Source: Erodium maritimum (lineage: Eukaryota; Streptophyta; Magnoliopsida; Geraniales; Geraniaceae). From it: 64,000 bases of DNA. A program made the position numbers and the translations under genes. The notes beneath the pieces are model-generated. The model ran no database searches, was not told where the DNA came from, and saw only the letters and a list, made by a program, of their open reading frames with translations. The number at the start of each line of letters is the position of its first letter. Within the stretch, counting starts at the first letter, position 1. Shown in pieces: positions 1 through 10,369 of the stretch. The stretch is from positions 131,471,203 through 131,535,202 of the forward strand of contig OY997588.1 in assembly GCA_963921825.1 (NCBI GenBank), read 5' to 3'.

Positions 1-936
1 TGCTGTGTGTTGTGGTGAAACGGTGATGTGTGAGCTATGTGTGATAATGAATTGGTGGTTGTTGGGATTGGATTGCGTCGTGTTTCGGTTGAGTGCATTA
101 CTAAATTGTTATCTGATTATTATTGTTACGGTATGGTACCTACACCGTTGAGGAGTCCGGTGTAGGGTGAGATAGTGATTATTATTGTTACGGTATGGTA
201 CCTACACCGTTGAGGAGTCCGGTGTAGGGTGAGATAGTGATTATTATTGATACGGTATGATACCTACACCGTTGAGGAGTCCGGTGTAGGATGATATAAT
301 GGTTACTTGTTGATTCACCCAAGGGTATGCGTCCTACGAGAGCATTACCTTGGTTCCCGAGGACATAAAATCCTTTGGAGACGTTTATGAGAATCCCGAT
401 GATAAGCGCCCCGAAGGGTTGTTTCCGGTCGCCTCAATGATATGCGTCTCCTTTGGATTTGAGGGAAAAATCCGAGAGGACACATCATATGTGGATCGGA
501 GGGTGGTGACTTCATGTGCCACGGCATTGATTGGGTTACCTATTGCCCGTGACTGTTAAAACTTATCTTGCTGACTTGTTGATGAATTTATTGAGTTTAA
601 AGTCCACCTTGTTATGTATTTTCCCTACTGAGCGCAAGCTCACCCCTATGAGTTTATTGTTGTGTTTACAGGCTTGATTGAGGAGTAGAGGCTCGGGAGC
701 TTCTTGTTGTGGGTGTCTATAGAGACTTCACTTTTATTTTATTCCTGTTTGGAACAAACCTTGTGGAGGATTATTATTACACCCCTGAAGGGTTATTTAT
801 GTTTTAAACCGAATTTTGTGGATTTAAGTTTTATATTGGAGTTTTTCAGGAACTTATTGTTGAATTACTGTCTTTTAAATCTTTTATTACTAGTCATGCC
901 TCGAGTCCGAACAAGAACCGGATTTGGGGCGTGACA
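1..936 (+). mobile_element. 3' part of a Ty3-gypsy-type LTR, cut by the window edge
   Basis: The segment ends in GGGGCGTGACA. That is the reverse complement of the TGTCACGCCCC terminus of the gypsy element at 36372-48941, and both ends contain a related 'gactcgag' block next to it. It also shares the 'gagcgcaagctcacccct' type block and a tandem array of the same kind as the larger element's LTR, in the opposite orientation. No primer-binding site follows the terminal CA at 936, so this is either the 3' LTR of an element lying to the left or a solo LTR. It contains no credible gene; the short ORFs here are chance. Confidence 0.7.
114..299 (+). repeat. 62-bp tandem repeat, three copies, inside the gypsy LTR
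   Basis: The unit begins TGATTATTATTG at 114, 176 and 238, an exact 62-bp spacing. Each unit contains GGTATGGTACCTACACCG followed by GAGGAGTCCGGTGTAGG, which is an imperfect inverted pair (TACACCG / CGGTGTA), so each unit could form a hairpin. The related element at 36-49 kb has an equivalent array in reverse orientation near 46.84-47.2 kb. Confidence 0.9.
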
Positions 937-1385
937 GTCTTCACCAACGGAGATAAAAGATTAAAAAAGAAGAAGAAGAACAATTACGGTTTTTTCTGCG
1001 TAGGGGACAGAGGCGGCTGTCTAAAAAAAATCTTTTCTTGAATTAACATTCTTGTTTCATGTGATTTATCAACTCAAAGATTAAAGTCAACAATGACTTT
1101 TAATTGGGATGTGTAAGGGATGTAATATGCATTTAACATTGGTCACAGCTAGTGTTATATACAAATAACGATAGAGACTAGAGAAGCATAGCAGAGTGGT
1201 TGAGGCTTAATTTTCTGTTGATTACAATTATTTTTTCTTTTGGGTGCTGTCTTGATTAGTTAATTTTAGGACACGAAGATGATAGTCCTTATCCAAATTA
1301 TTTAGTACGAACACAATATTTGTTTTCATTTTGTACTAGGGTAACTCTAATCAAGATGAAAAATAATGAATTTTTTTTAATATAC
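937..1385. other. AT-rich spacer, nothing recognised
   Basis: Low-complexity AT-rich sequence with short purine runs. I see no coding potential, no terminal repeats and no RNA gene. A stretch near 1190 resembles a polymerase III A box, but no B box follows (see rejected items). Confidence 0.5.
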
Positions 1386-1394
1386 GTTCATGTA

Positions 1395-2615
1395 GAGGAG
1401 AAATCAAATACAAATCATGTCTTAACCTAAAAATTAGAGAACCAATCTAAGCCATCTATTTCAATGAAGGGATGAGATGCAATTGAGTGGTTGACTGTAA
1501 AAAAACAGCACTTTTTAGTAAGTGGGAAGAGTTTTTTAGTAAAACTATCATATTAATTTTTTTTACCAATTCACTAAAAAATTATTTCGGACTGATTTAA
1601 AAAAAAAAATTATACATGGGTAATTTTATCAACACTTTGCTCTGGTTTTATCAACACTGTTACACTGGTTTTATCAACACTTTGCACTTGGTTTATCACC
1701 TCATTTCCAAAACTGATCATGATTTTATCACATCATCACTTGTTTTTTATGAACACTAGTTTTATCAACACCAAACACTAGGTTTTATCATTAAATTACG
1801 CGTGTTTTATCATCCCCATCACATGTTTTTTTTGAAGCACGAAAAAAAGAATTATTTCGGGGCTAATTTAAAAAAAATTATATCTGCGTAATTTTTATCA
1901 ACACTTTACATTGGTTTTATCAACACATTACACTGGTTTTATCAACACTGGACACTAGTTTTATCACCTCATTTTCTAAAACCGAACATGATTTTTATCA
2001 CCTCATCACGTGTTTTTATGAACACTAGTTTTATCAACACTAAAAACTATGTTTACCATTAAATTACATATGTTTTTATCACCCCATCACATGTTTTTTT
2101 ATCAACGCTAAACTCTAGTTTATCACACTTATTATCAAAATTGAACATGGTTTTTATCACCTCAGTACATGTTTTTATCAACATTTAGCACTAGTTTGAT
2201 ACCTCTGATATAAAACATTTATTAGTGAAGATTTATCAACACTCAACATTATTTTTATCACCCCGATATACCTTTTTATTTTCGTGCTTCAAAATATATT
2301 CATGATTGATCTTGATTTAAAGCCCTTGAAAAAATAAAAATATTGGCGCAAGTTTGAAGCTAATCGGAGTTCAAACGAATCGGGAAATATTAAATTAGTG
2401 AATTGGTGAAGAAAAAAATGGACCCTTGTCCACATGACACCATGCTTTTACAATTATGCCCTTGCTTGTGTGAGAAAGGATGAAAGTGGCGTGAGTTAGG
2501 GTGAAATTGGGGTGATGATGTGGCATCATGGTGAATGTTGGATATTAGGTGTGTGTGGCTAGGATTGGTTCTCTAGTTTTTAGGTTAAGAGTGGTTTGTA
2601 GCCGATTTCACCTCT
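1395..2615 (+). mobile_element. Mutator-like non-autonomous element, copy 1
   Basis: The element is flanked by a perfect 9-bp direct repeat GTTCATGTA at 1386-1394 and 2616-2624, the duplication size made by Mutator-like transposases. Its left end GAGGAGAAATC and right end GATTTCACCTCT are inverted relative to each other. The outer 50 bp or so, including the 'cttaacctaaaaa...agagaaccaatc' block, also match in inverted orientation. There is no transposase or other open frame; the interior is an AT-rich array of a 'TTTTATCAACACT' motif. Part of the left subterminal arm seen in copy 2 is missing here. Classification rests on TSD length and TIR structure, not on a transposase. Confidence 0.8.
1621..2275 (+). 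repeat. Internal 'TTTATCAACACT' array of copy 1
   Basis: About eleven occurrences of TTTATCAACAC or close variants recur irregularly every 20-60 bp, mixed with TTTTATCACCTCAT and TTATCATTAAATTAC words. A longer unit repeats at least partly twice: the 'gaagcacgaaaaaa...atttcggggctaattt' block near 1850 separates two similar stretches. No reading frame survives. Confidence 0.85.
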
Positions 2616-3878
2616 GTTCATGTATATAGTTTTTTTTTGAAACGTTCATGTATATAGTTAAGTTTTTATTTCTCAATTTATCAGAATCTAAAGACATATC
2701 AATTCAAATAATACAAATTTGGAACTAATGAATCTAACTTGAGATACATTATCTCTTAATTATTGCTAATAAATTGTATAATTTTTTTTTTGACGAAAAG
2801 CGGGAGGTATCAATTTTATATATCAATCAAAGTGATATACGGACAATCTGATGGAAGCGCACAAGCAAACGATAAAATTACAGACTCCAAACTAACGAGC
2901 CTATAATATAATATTACTGAAACTCCCTACTAGAACGCACATAGGACGCCCTAGAACGTGCAAACACGTGCACGTCAAAAGTGCAACAAAGTGCACCCAA
3001 ACCGTGCCACATACGGGCACACCAAACAGTGCAACAAGTGCACACCAAACGGAGTAGAATATATTCTCCAAATCTGCGGCATAATAACAAGTGATTCTCT
3101 CTCAACTGCTACTGTAGCTCTTTGAAGATGCTACAGTGAGTTCTTGGTGTTCTTGGTGACCTTGGCCTTCCTACTTCATCATTCAGCTTCAGAACTTCCA
3201 TCATGTTCTACTGAGGCCTTTTGGGAAATTCTCCAATGCTACAGATCCTCACTTTTCCTCTACTTAGCATCGGCAACCTTCATCCAACAGTACCAACTGC
3301 CCCGTTTCTAAATGGCATCGGTTTTTCCATCAAGTTCTCTGTGAATCAACTTCGGTGTAGTGTCCAAGGTGTTTTGTTTACACAACATCGGACCACCGGA
3401 TCTGATTCTTTCCTTTTCCCAACAATCATCTCTGTATCTCTCAACTTCACATAATGGGGCTCTCAATTGAGGAACTCTCAGGACTTCAGGTGCTGGCTCA
3501 CAACCAAGCTCAGTAAAGGATCGCCTCCTCGTCTTCGATTGGCCCCCCACCGGGCTTTGATTTTGTCAGGAAACATTCAACCTCTAAGCGAGTGTTAAGA
3601 GCTAGCTCGCCAGCTTCCTCCTCGGACAGAACCCAAGAGTACTCGCAAGGGGGACACACCAAACTGCTTCATGGGAGGAAAATGTTCTACGACAAACACT
3701 TTCAACCATTTAACTCTGATACGGATCATACTCCAAACTCACAAGCTGTAGCCAACAAGAACAAAGCCTTATATAATCAAAAAAGGAGTATCAGAAGAGA
3801 CATGCCTTTTTTTCAGGGCAGGGGCTAGTTCTATTCCCAAGTTTCTCCAAACCAGGAATCAAGAGAAATTTTCAGCAT

Positions 3879-6149
3879 TTGTGCTTACCACCAAATGCAC
3901 ATGTTTCATGGCTGCAAAACATCTTCATTCAAGCAAAAGGTTATCAGAAGGCATTAGTGGCTCCAAAACCAAATTCCAAAGGTAATTGGTTTGGATTTGT
4001 ACACTTTGACTCATCTGAGCATCTTCAGTTGGTCATTCACAAGTTCAATGGGGCTCCTTTTGGGAAATTCAAACTATATGTCACAAAGGCCTGGGAAAGA
4101 AACTCTACAGCAAATGCTATTCCTCAGCAAGCTCAAGCTTTTAACTCTACTCACACCTTCTTCTCAGCTCCAAAACTTCAATCTACTTTGAGCTATGAAG
4201 ACTTCTTGCATCAGGGTTCTATAGTGACAACACATTCCAACTTGTTACTTAATACACATCTGGCAGTAGCACATCTCAATTTAAGTGTGGAGGCTATACA
4301 ACAAGAGATTGGCTATCAAGGGGTTTCTGAGATCATTCTTAAATCTATGGGTAATAAAGTTGTTATGGTGCACTGTCCTTATGATCTTTTTCATAAGGAG
4401 TTGTTGGCTGATGATTGCAAGTGGTTACAAGATTGGTTGACATACATACCTACCCCAGCAAATATTTGTCTGAAAGGAGGAAGATTTGTTTGGTTGGCAA
4501 TACACGGATTGCCTTTTCATGGGTGGTGTGAGGAATCATTCCAAGCTACAACTATTGATTTTGGAAACATCATTTACACTCATCATAGATCCAAGGAGGG
4601 ATCTGATCTAGAATTTGCCTTTGTTTTAATTCATACTCTTCTGTTGAAGCCTATCTCTGAGGAAGTGCAAATCACTTTGGGGGACAAGCAATTTAATCTT
4701 TGGGTTTCCTCTGTCAATGCTAACTCTTTACCTCCTCTTCAGTCTCCCTTCAGGATATTGGAAGATTCAAGTCCAAATACAAGCTCCAGTTCTGAGATAG
4801 ATCCTCTTATCTCCCATCCTCCTGGTTTAAATACTCAAAATGAGTGCACTGAGATACTTGCTACAGTAACTTCACTGGGAGGAAAGAATTTGGTAGACAA
4901 TGATTGTTGCTTCAATGAGGAGACAGTTATTGCTGAGGTTCATATAGGATCTCCAATTCAAGAGAGGGTCTCCTGTGTTCAGCATTTAAGAGTGGAGGAA
5001 GCTTCATTACTCCCTTGTTACCAGACAAGCTTAACAAATGTAACATTAACTCAGTTGGTGGTTGGGGTTTCTATTTCAGATTCTAAAGGAGTGGAAGAAA
5101 AAGAAGCAGAATTTATGGCTCCTAACTCTGAGGAAGATATAACTCCTTCTCTTTCTACAGATAAGGTTTTGATAGTTCAAGATACATTTCAAGAAGAAAG
5201 TCCAGCATCTCTTGTTTTACCATTGGCACAAAACACTATTCCAACTTCAGTCTCTCAAAGGCATCTGGAAATCAATACAGTACCTGTTCTGGATTGGGAG
5301 GGAACTTCAAAAAATCAAAACCCTCATTCACTTTGCCTCTCTCCTCCTGGGTTGCAGACCAAACAGTTATCAATTAAGCACTTCTTTCCTCTGATCAGTA
5401 CTGCATATTCTCCACAGCAGGGAGAACATTCCATTCAGTCAGCCAGTTTAGTTCAGACACAACTAAAAACTCTCACTCGGGAAAATCAAAGACAAAAGAC
5501 AACAGAGCATTTAATGCTGGGTTGGGTTCAAGAAGAAAACTCATTGGAAAAGGTTGTTGCAGCTGTAAACCCTCAAAATAGAGTGAGTATAACCTCACCT
5601 CAGTCATTGTCAAGGGGACCACAAGGTTTAAAAGCAATTTTAAGTGGGGAAGAAGATCAAACAAATCTCCTACTTCACCCCATTTCCCCATTGCCTCTTA
5701 CTTTCATTCAAAAGCAAATTTCTGAGGTAGCAGACTTCCTTTGTTTATCAAATGAACCAGTAGCTTGTACCTCCACTAGCTCATACAAGATCAGAAAGAA
5801 GAAGAAGAAAGCTTTGCATTCAAAACCTCCTCATGCTTATATCACCATATCCAAACTCAAGGAAGCAAAGAAAAATGACAAATCTTTACAGGTTGAAGAG
5901 AGTTCAGAAGCCAAAAAAGCTTGGGCCTTTGGCAAGGCAATTGTCCTAGAGGCAAAAGTCCCAGAATCGGTGTTGATTCAGCATCTAAACACTATTGAGG
6001 ATCAACTAAATCTTAGCTTGCATCCTGAAGGAGTGTCTGATGAGGAGCTAGAAGATTTGGATAAGATCTCTGAAGTTGGAGAGGAGGTAAGTCAAAGATC
6101 TGTTGAAGTGGTGAGCCTTAACCTCACCAACATCCTCTCATCAAACTGA
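3879..6149 (+). CDS. LINE ORF1 protein, 5' start not preserved
   Basis: A long open frame of about 756 codons precedes ORF2 with a 7-bp gap. Its N-terminal part contains an RRM-like segment with an RNP1-type 'FGFVHF' motif around residue 47. A region near residues 205-215 reading 'RFVWLAIHGLPFHGW' resembles the DUF4283-type domain common in plant L1 ORF1 products. The rest is acidic or Ser-rich, with a Lys cluster (RKKKKK) near residue 640. Such proteins bind LINE RNA in the retrotransposition particle. The frame opens at about 3777 but has no early ATG, and the frame ending at 3828 may hold the original N-terminus, so a frameshift near 3800 is likely. The rest of the frame is intact, unlike ORF2. 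Confidence 0.75.
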   Translation: MCLPPNAHVSWLQNIFIQAKGYQKALVAPKPNSKGNWFGFVHFDSSEHLQLVIHKFNGAPFGKFKLYVTKAWERNSTANAIPQQAQAFNSTHTFFSAPKLQSTLSYEDFLHQGSIVTTHSNLLLNTHLAVAHLNLSVEAIQQEIGYQGVSEIILKSMGNKVVMVHCPYDLFHKELLADDCKWLQDWLTYIPTPANICLKGGRFVWLAIHGLPFHGWCEESFQATTIDFGNIIYTHHRSKEGSDLEFAFVLIHTLLLKPISEEVQITLGDKQFNLWVSSVNANSLPPLQSPFRILEDSSPNTSSSSEIDPLISHPPGLNTQNECTEILATVTSLGGKNLVDNDCCFNEETVIAEVHIGSPIQERVSCVQHLRVEEASLLPCYQTSLTNVTLTQLVVGVSISDSKGVEEKEAEFMAPNSEEDITPSLSTDKVLIVQDTFQEESPASLVLPLAQNTIPTSVSQRHLEINTVPVLDWEGTSKNQNPHSLCLSPPGLQTKQLSIKHFFPLISTAYSPQQGEHSIQSASLVQTQLKTLTRENQRQKTTEHLMLGWVQEENSLEKVVAAVNPQNRVSITSPQSLSRGPQGLKAILSGEEDQTNLLLHPISPLPLTFIQKQISEVADFLCLSNEPVACTSTSSYKIRKKKKKALHSKPPHAYITISKLKEAKKNDKSLQVEESSEAKKAWAFGKAIVLEAKVPESVLIQHLNTIEDQLNLSLHPEGVSDEELEDLDKISEVGEEVSQRSVEVVSLNLTNILSSN

Positions 6150-6156
6150 GAGTAAC

Positions 6157-8516
6157 ATGAAAATTCTCTCATGGAATGTGAGAGGATTGTCCTCTAGGCA
6201 AAAGAGGAGATGCTTCAAAAATTTGGTGCAAAAACATAGTCCTGGGTTCATTCTACTCCAAGAAACAAAATTGGATCCCTTTCCTACAGGGTTACTTAGA
6301 GAATGTGGTCTTACTATAAGCTGGGATTATTCTTTTATCAATGCAGCAAGGTCAGCATGTGGTATCTTGACAATATGGAACACCAATCAATTTTTAGTGT
6401 TGGACACAAACAAGATTAATAGGGCTTTGATTTGGCTTGGTAAAATGCAGCAGCCTCAATGTCATTGTTGCATAGTCAATGTCTATGCTCCTCATTCAAC
6501 TGCAGAAATGAGGGTGCTTTGGTCTGATATTTATTCTGAGCTAGAAGGTTTACCGGATGATCACTTATTAATTCTTGGGGGGGGGGGGGGAATTTTAATG
6601 CTATTCTCAATCCAGATGAAAGATCAAGTTAGAGGAATGGGGTCCTGATGTTCATCACTTTCAAAGCTTGGTTTCCAATCTTTCTCTCATTGATTTACCT
6701 CTACAAGGAGGGAAGTTTAGCTGGTTTGGTCCTAGTTCAAGGGAATCCAGAATTGATAGATTTTTAATCTCAGCAGAATGTTTAGCAAAATTCAATACCA
6801 TCACACAAACTTGCATCCCAAGAAACCTCTCAGATCACAGGCCTATAATACTAGCAGATGATTCAACAGATTGGGGCCCCAGACCTTTCAAGTTCTTAAA
6901 CATTTGGATAGATGATGCCAGATTCTTGGTAACAGTTCAGAATTTCTGGGAATCTTATGAAGTAGAAGGCTTCCCCCACTTTGTGTTGTGGAAAAAGCTC
7001 TCATTACTAAAGGCAGACTTGAGAAAGCGGAACTTTGAAATGTTTGGCTTACTTGACACCCAAATACACACTCTCACTCAGGCTATATATCATTTGGACT
7101 CAGTAGCAGAAACAAGACCTCTATCAGCTAGTGAGAGTAGTGGCAGAGGATCCTTAATGGCATTTCTCATTCAAAAACACAAGCTACAAGCCAAGCTATG
7201 GAGTCAAAAAGCAAGAAGGAAATGGTTCTATGATGGAGATAAAGGTTCCAAGTACTATCACAGGATTGCCAACTATAATGGTTGTAAAGGGAGGCTGACA
7301 CAAATCATATATGAGAATGCCACTTTCACACAACCCTCAGAGATTAAAGCAGCTGCTGCACAACACTTCAAGCTGAGATTTACTGCCTCAGATCAAGAGG
7401 ATATCAGTCTTCTAAACCTCCCTTTCAAATCTCTATCTTCTGATCAAGCATCCTGGCTAGAAAGACATTTTTCTGAGGATGAAATTCTCCAAGCTATTAC
7501 AGCTTGTAATGGAGACAAAGCCCCAGGGCCAGATGGATTCACTTTAAAAAATTTCCAAGCTTGTTGGCCTATTATCAAGTCTGATCTCATTTTGTTTCTA
7601 CACCACTTCCATCAAACTTCTCAGCTGGGAAAAGGAATTAACTCCTCTTTTATTGCTCTCATCCCCAAAACTTCAGCTCCTATGACCTTTGATGACTTCA
7701 GACCCATAAGCCTAATGGCGGGTCCTTATAAAATCCTCTCTAAATTGCTCTCAACAAGGTTGAAAAAAGTTATTAATCCCTTGGTGGGAGAGGTTCAATC
7801 AGCATTCATCTCAGGGAGACAAATATCAGATGGAATAGTAGTGGCTTCATAAGTGGTTAACTATCTCAAAGCCTCCAAACTCAAGGCCTTTATCTTCAAA
7901 GTTGACTTTGAAAAAGCATTTGACAAGGTAAATTCGAGTTTTGTTATGAATTTACTCAGCAAAATGGGCTTTGGCATCAAATGGAGATCCTGGTTACAGT
8001 CTTGCTTTAAAGCTCATGCCTCAGTCTTAATAAATGGTTCAGTTTCCCCAGATTTCTTTCTAAGTAGAGGACTAAGGCAAGGTTGTGCCCTCTCTCCTCT
8101 AATATTTGTCCGGGTGGCACAAGGATTAAATCAGATTGTGACTTCCTCAGTTCAAGCCAATTTATTAAGAGGTATTCAAATGACAACTGATGGTCCAAAG
8201 ATCTCCCATTTACAATTTGCAGACGACTCAATATTCTTCATTCAAGCCAAGGATGATAGTATCCCAAATTTAAAGTATGCTCTACACATGTTTCATCTTT
8301 CTTCTGGCCTGGCTGTAAACTATACAAAATCAGTTATCATTCCTTGCAATCTCAATGAGGATGAGTTGGTGCAGCTAACTTCAATGCTGGGATGTGAACA
8401 ATCCTCTCTCGCCATTAACTACTTGGGATTTCCCCTTGGCTTCAATCCAAAGAGAATCAAAACCTGCGATCCTATTCTCAAGAAATACAAAGCTGCCCTG
8501 GGACTTTGGCAGGCTA
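6157..8516 (+). pseudogene. LINE ORF2, endonuclease and N-terminal RT (broken)
   Basis: It starts with ATG at 6157, 7 bp after ORF1. Apurinic/apyrimidinic endonuclease motifs are visible: SWNVRG, QETK, VNVYAPHS and the C-terminal SDHRPI. RT motifs follow: KAPGPDGF, ALIPK, FRPISL, QSAFISGRQISDG, VDFEKAFDKV, GLRQGCALSP and the catalytic FADD box. Lesions are a frameshift at a run of 14 G (6577-6590) exactly where the endonuclease GGDFN motif should be, with an AAT where its Asp codon is expected; a second frameshift near 6630; and a TAA at 7850-7852. A copia insertion ends this half at 8516, and the frame continues after 16963. Confidence 0.9.
6577..6590 (+). repeat. Run of 14 G inside the LINE endonuclease
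   Basis: A 14-base G homopolymer lies where the conserved GGDFN motif is encoded and shifts the frame. It could be a real slippage expansion or a sequencing/assembly error; similar runs occur at 49284-49304 and 63322-63334. Confidence 0.9.
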
Positions 8517-10203
8517 TGTTGGGTCTCGAGTTAGGGTTGGAGATGAACCAACTCGCAGCGGAAAATCAATGAAAACCAAGAGACGATTAAAACCATGAAA
8601 CAACTAACAAAGAATGGATTCACGAGAGAAAAATTCAGCACTAATTCTTACCAAAACAAGAACACCGGGTAACGAATGATTGACTTGAGTCTCCAAGACG
8701 CCTACGTATCCACATGGGAATCAAAGCCACATAGTTCTTCTCTTTGAGGACTCAAGAACACAAAAATGGAGCTGGATACTTGCCAAACCCGAAATTGCAA
8801 GGGAAGGGGGAGAGAAGTTGTGTTTCCTATTCTTGTCTTGTGTTTGTTATGTTGAAAAAAGATGACTTAAACATAACAAACCCCATACTTGTCCAACTAA
8901 AGGCATGGTACAAGTATGGTGTCAAGTAAGGTGTAAATAGGACAAAGTATGGCTAGACAAGATTGGGTTAGGTGGTGAATCACCTACACCTTAATCCTTG
9001 TCTTCCTTACTTAGCACTAATTAATGAAGACTTGATTAATTAGTTCCATGGGCCTTGGTTGCATGGGCCTTTCATGGGCCTCTTGGAACATGGCCCGTGG
9101 CCATTTCCAACGAGGTCCCGTGATTCGCTCATCGCCTCCAAGCCTTCCATACCGAAATGTCCAACATTATCCGACGCGATCAATCCCAAGACTCCAAGCC
9201 TTGTCTCAATCCGTAAAGTCCTATTCACTTACGGGCACATGACCCAAAACCCAGTTTTGGTCATGTCTCGAGATAACTCCCTTTTGGCCATTCTCCATAA
9301 ATGTGTCAATGAGTTTCATCCTCCAGTGTGACCCTTAGGTTTATGCATGTCAATAGATCAACGTAAAATCCCATTTTACTTGATCCTATTTAAGTGGAAA
9401 CTAACGAGACTTTAGTATTGCCTGACAATGCATAACGAATCGACCTTGTCGATTCTAACCTTTCCGTCGTCCCTGTCATTATCCTTTTATCTCCGATATC
9501 CTAATTGAGATAAGGCATAGAGCCGTCATCCTTATTATTCTCAATCACTGTTCCTTGATATGTGAGATGACTGAATATATGATACCCAGTATCATGCGCA
9601 TGGCCATGCTATTCTTTCAGTCACTCTCGATCAAGCGGCCGAGAATCGATATCTTTCTCATACCTCAGTATGAGGGATAAATCCCTTAGCCGTCTTTCGT
9701 GTCACTCATGTACCCCGTCCCCAAGCCAATCCTGGCCGTTATGGAAGCCCTGTTACAGACAACGTTAGGCTCAGGTCAAACTCAGTTGTTGACTACATAG
9801 CGATCACAAAGACTCCTTGGTCTAAGGATACATGACAAGCTACTACAACGAATATGTTCATGACTTGATATATAGCACATATTCATGTCGGGTCGTCCAA
9901 TATCATGTCCCACATGATATCTATGATCAGAATCCGGAATCCCATTCCAATGACTAACAGAACGTAAGCCATAAAGGATCATCTTTCATACTAGTCGCTT
10001 CTAGTGAAGCTTTGTTGACTAGGGACCCATCGAGTGTGATCTATCTCGATCTATGGTTCTATTCACATGGTGGGCATAGATCAGAGCACACATCGATATA
10101 TTACTCCAACACATAAGCAATATGTAGTCGCTTTACTTTTATTGCTAACGATGATATATACATTTGGACATTTAGGATTGAACTACGGGCACTAAGACTA
10201 ACA
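8517..10203 (-). repeat. 3' LTR of the minus-strand copia element
   Basis: Read on the minus strand it begins TGTTAGTCTTAGTGCCCG and ends CTCGAGACCCAACA. It matches the LTRs of the element at 25243-33705 over its full length with scattered differences. The ORFs within it are not genes. Confidence 0.9.
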
Positions 10204-10217
10204 ATCTCCCACTTGCC
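10204..10217 (-). other. Polypurine tract, copia minus copy
   Basis: Read on the minus strand this is gggcaagtgggaga directly before the 3' LTR, the usual position of the plus-strand primer. Confidence 0.7.
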
Positions 10218-10369
10218 CTAGTTCCAATATAAACTCCAATATGTCCCCATCGACTTTACATGTCTAACATGTTTAGGCAGCGACACTGCCTTAGTCAAAG
10301 GGTTGGCTATGTTATCATCTGTTGCAATATAGGTTATCTTCACTTCACCTCAGTTCAGTATTTCTCTGA

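Noticed and set aside
1186..1205. tRNA or SINE start: 'tagcagagtggttgagg' resembles a polymerase III A box
   Set aside because: No B box, no cloverleaf and no anticodon arm follow within 100 bp.
1621..2275. 'TTATCAACAC' words resembling bacterial DnaA boxes (an origin)
   Set aside because: The sequence is plant nuclear and the words belong to a transposon array that recurs in three copies with different target duplications.
1394..2623. 8-bp duplication (hAT-like) for Mutator-like copy 1
   Set aside because: With copies 2 and 3 considered, the boundary giving a 9-bp duplication is consistent in all three; the 8-bp reading requires a different terminal base in each copy.
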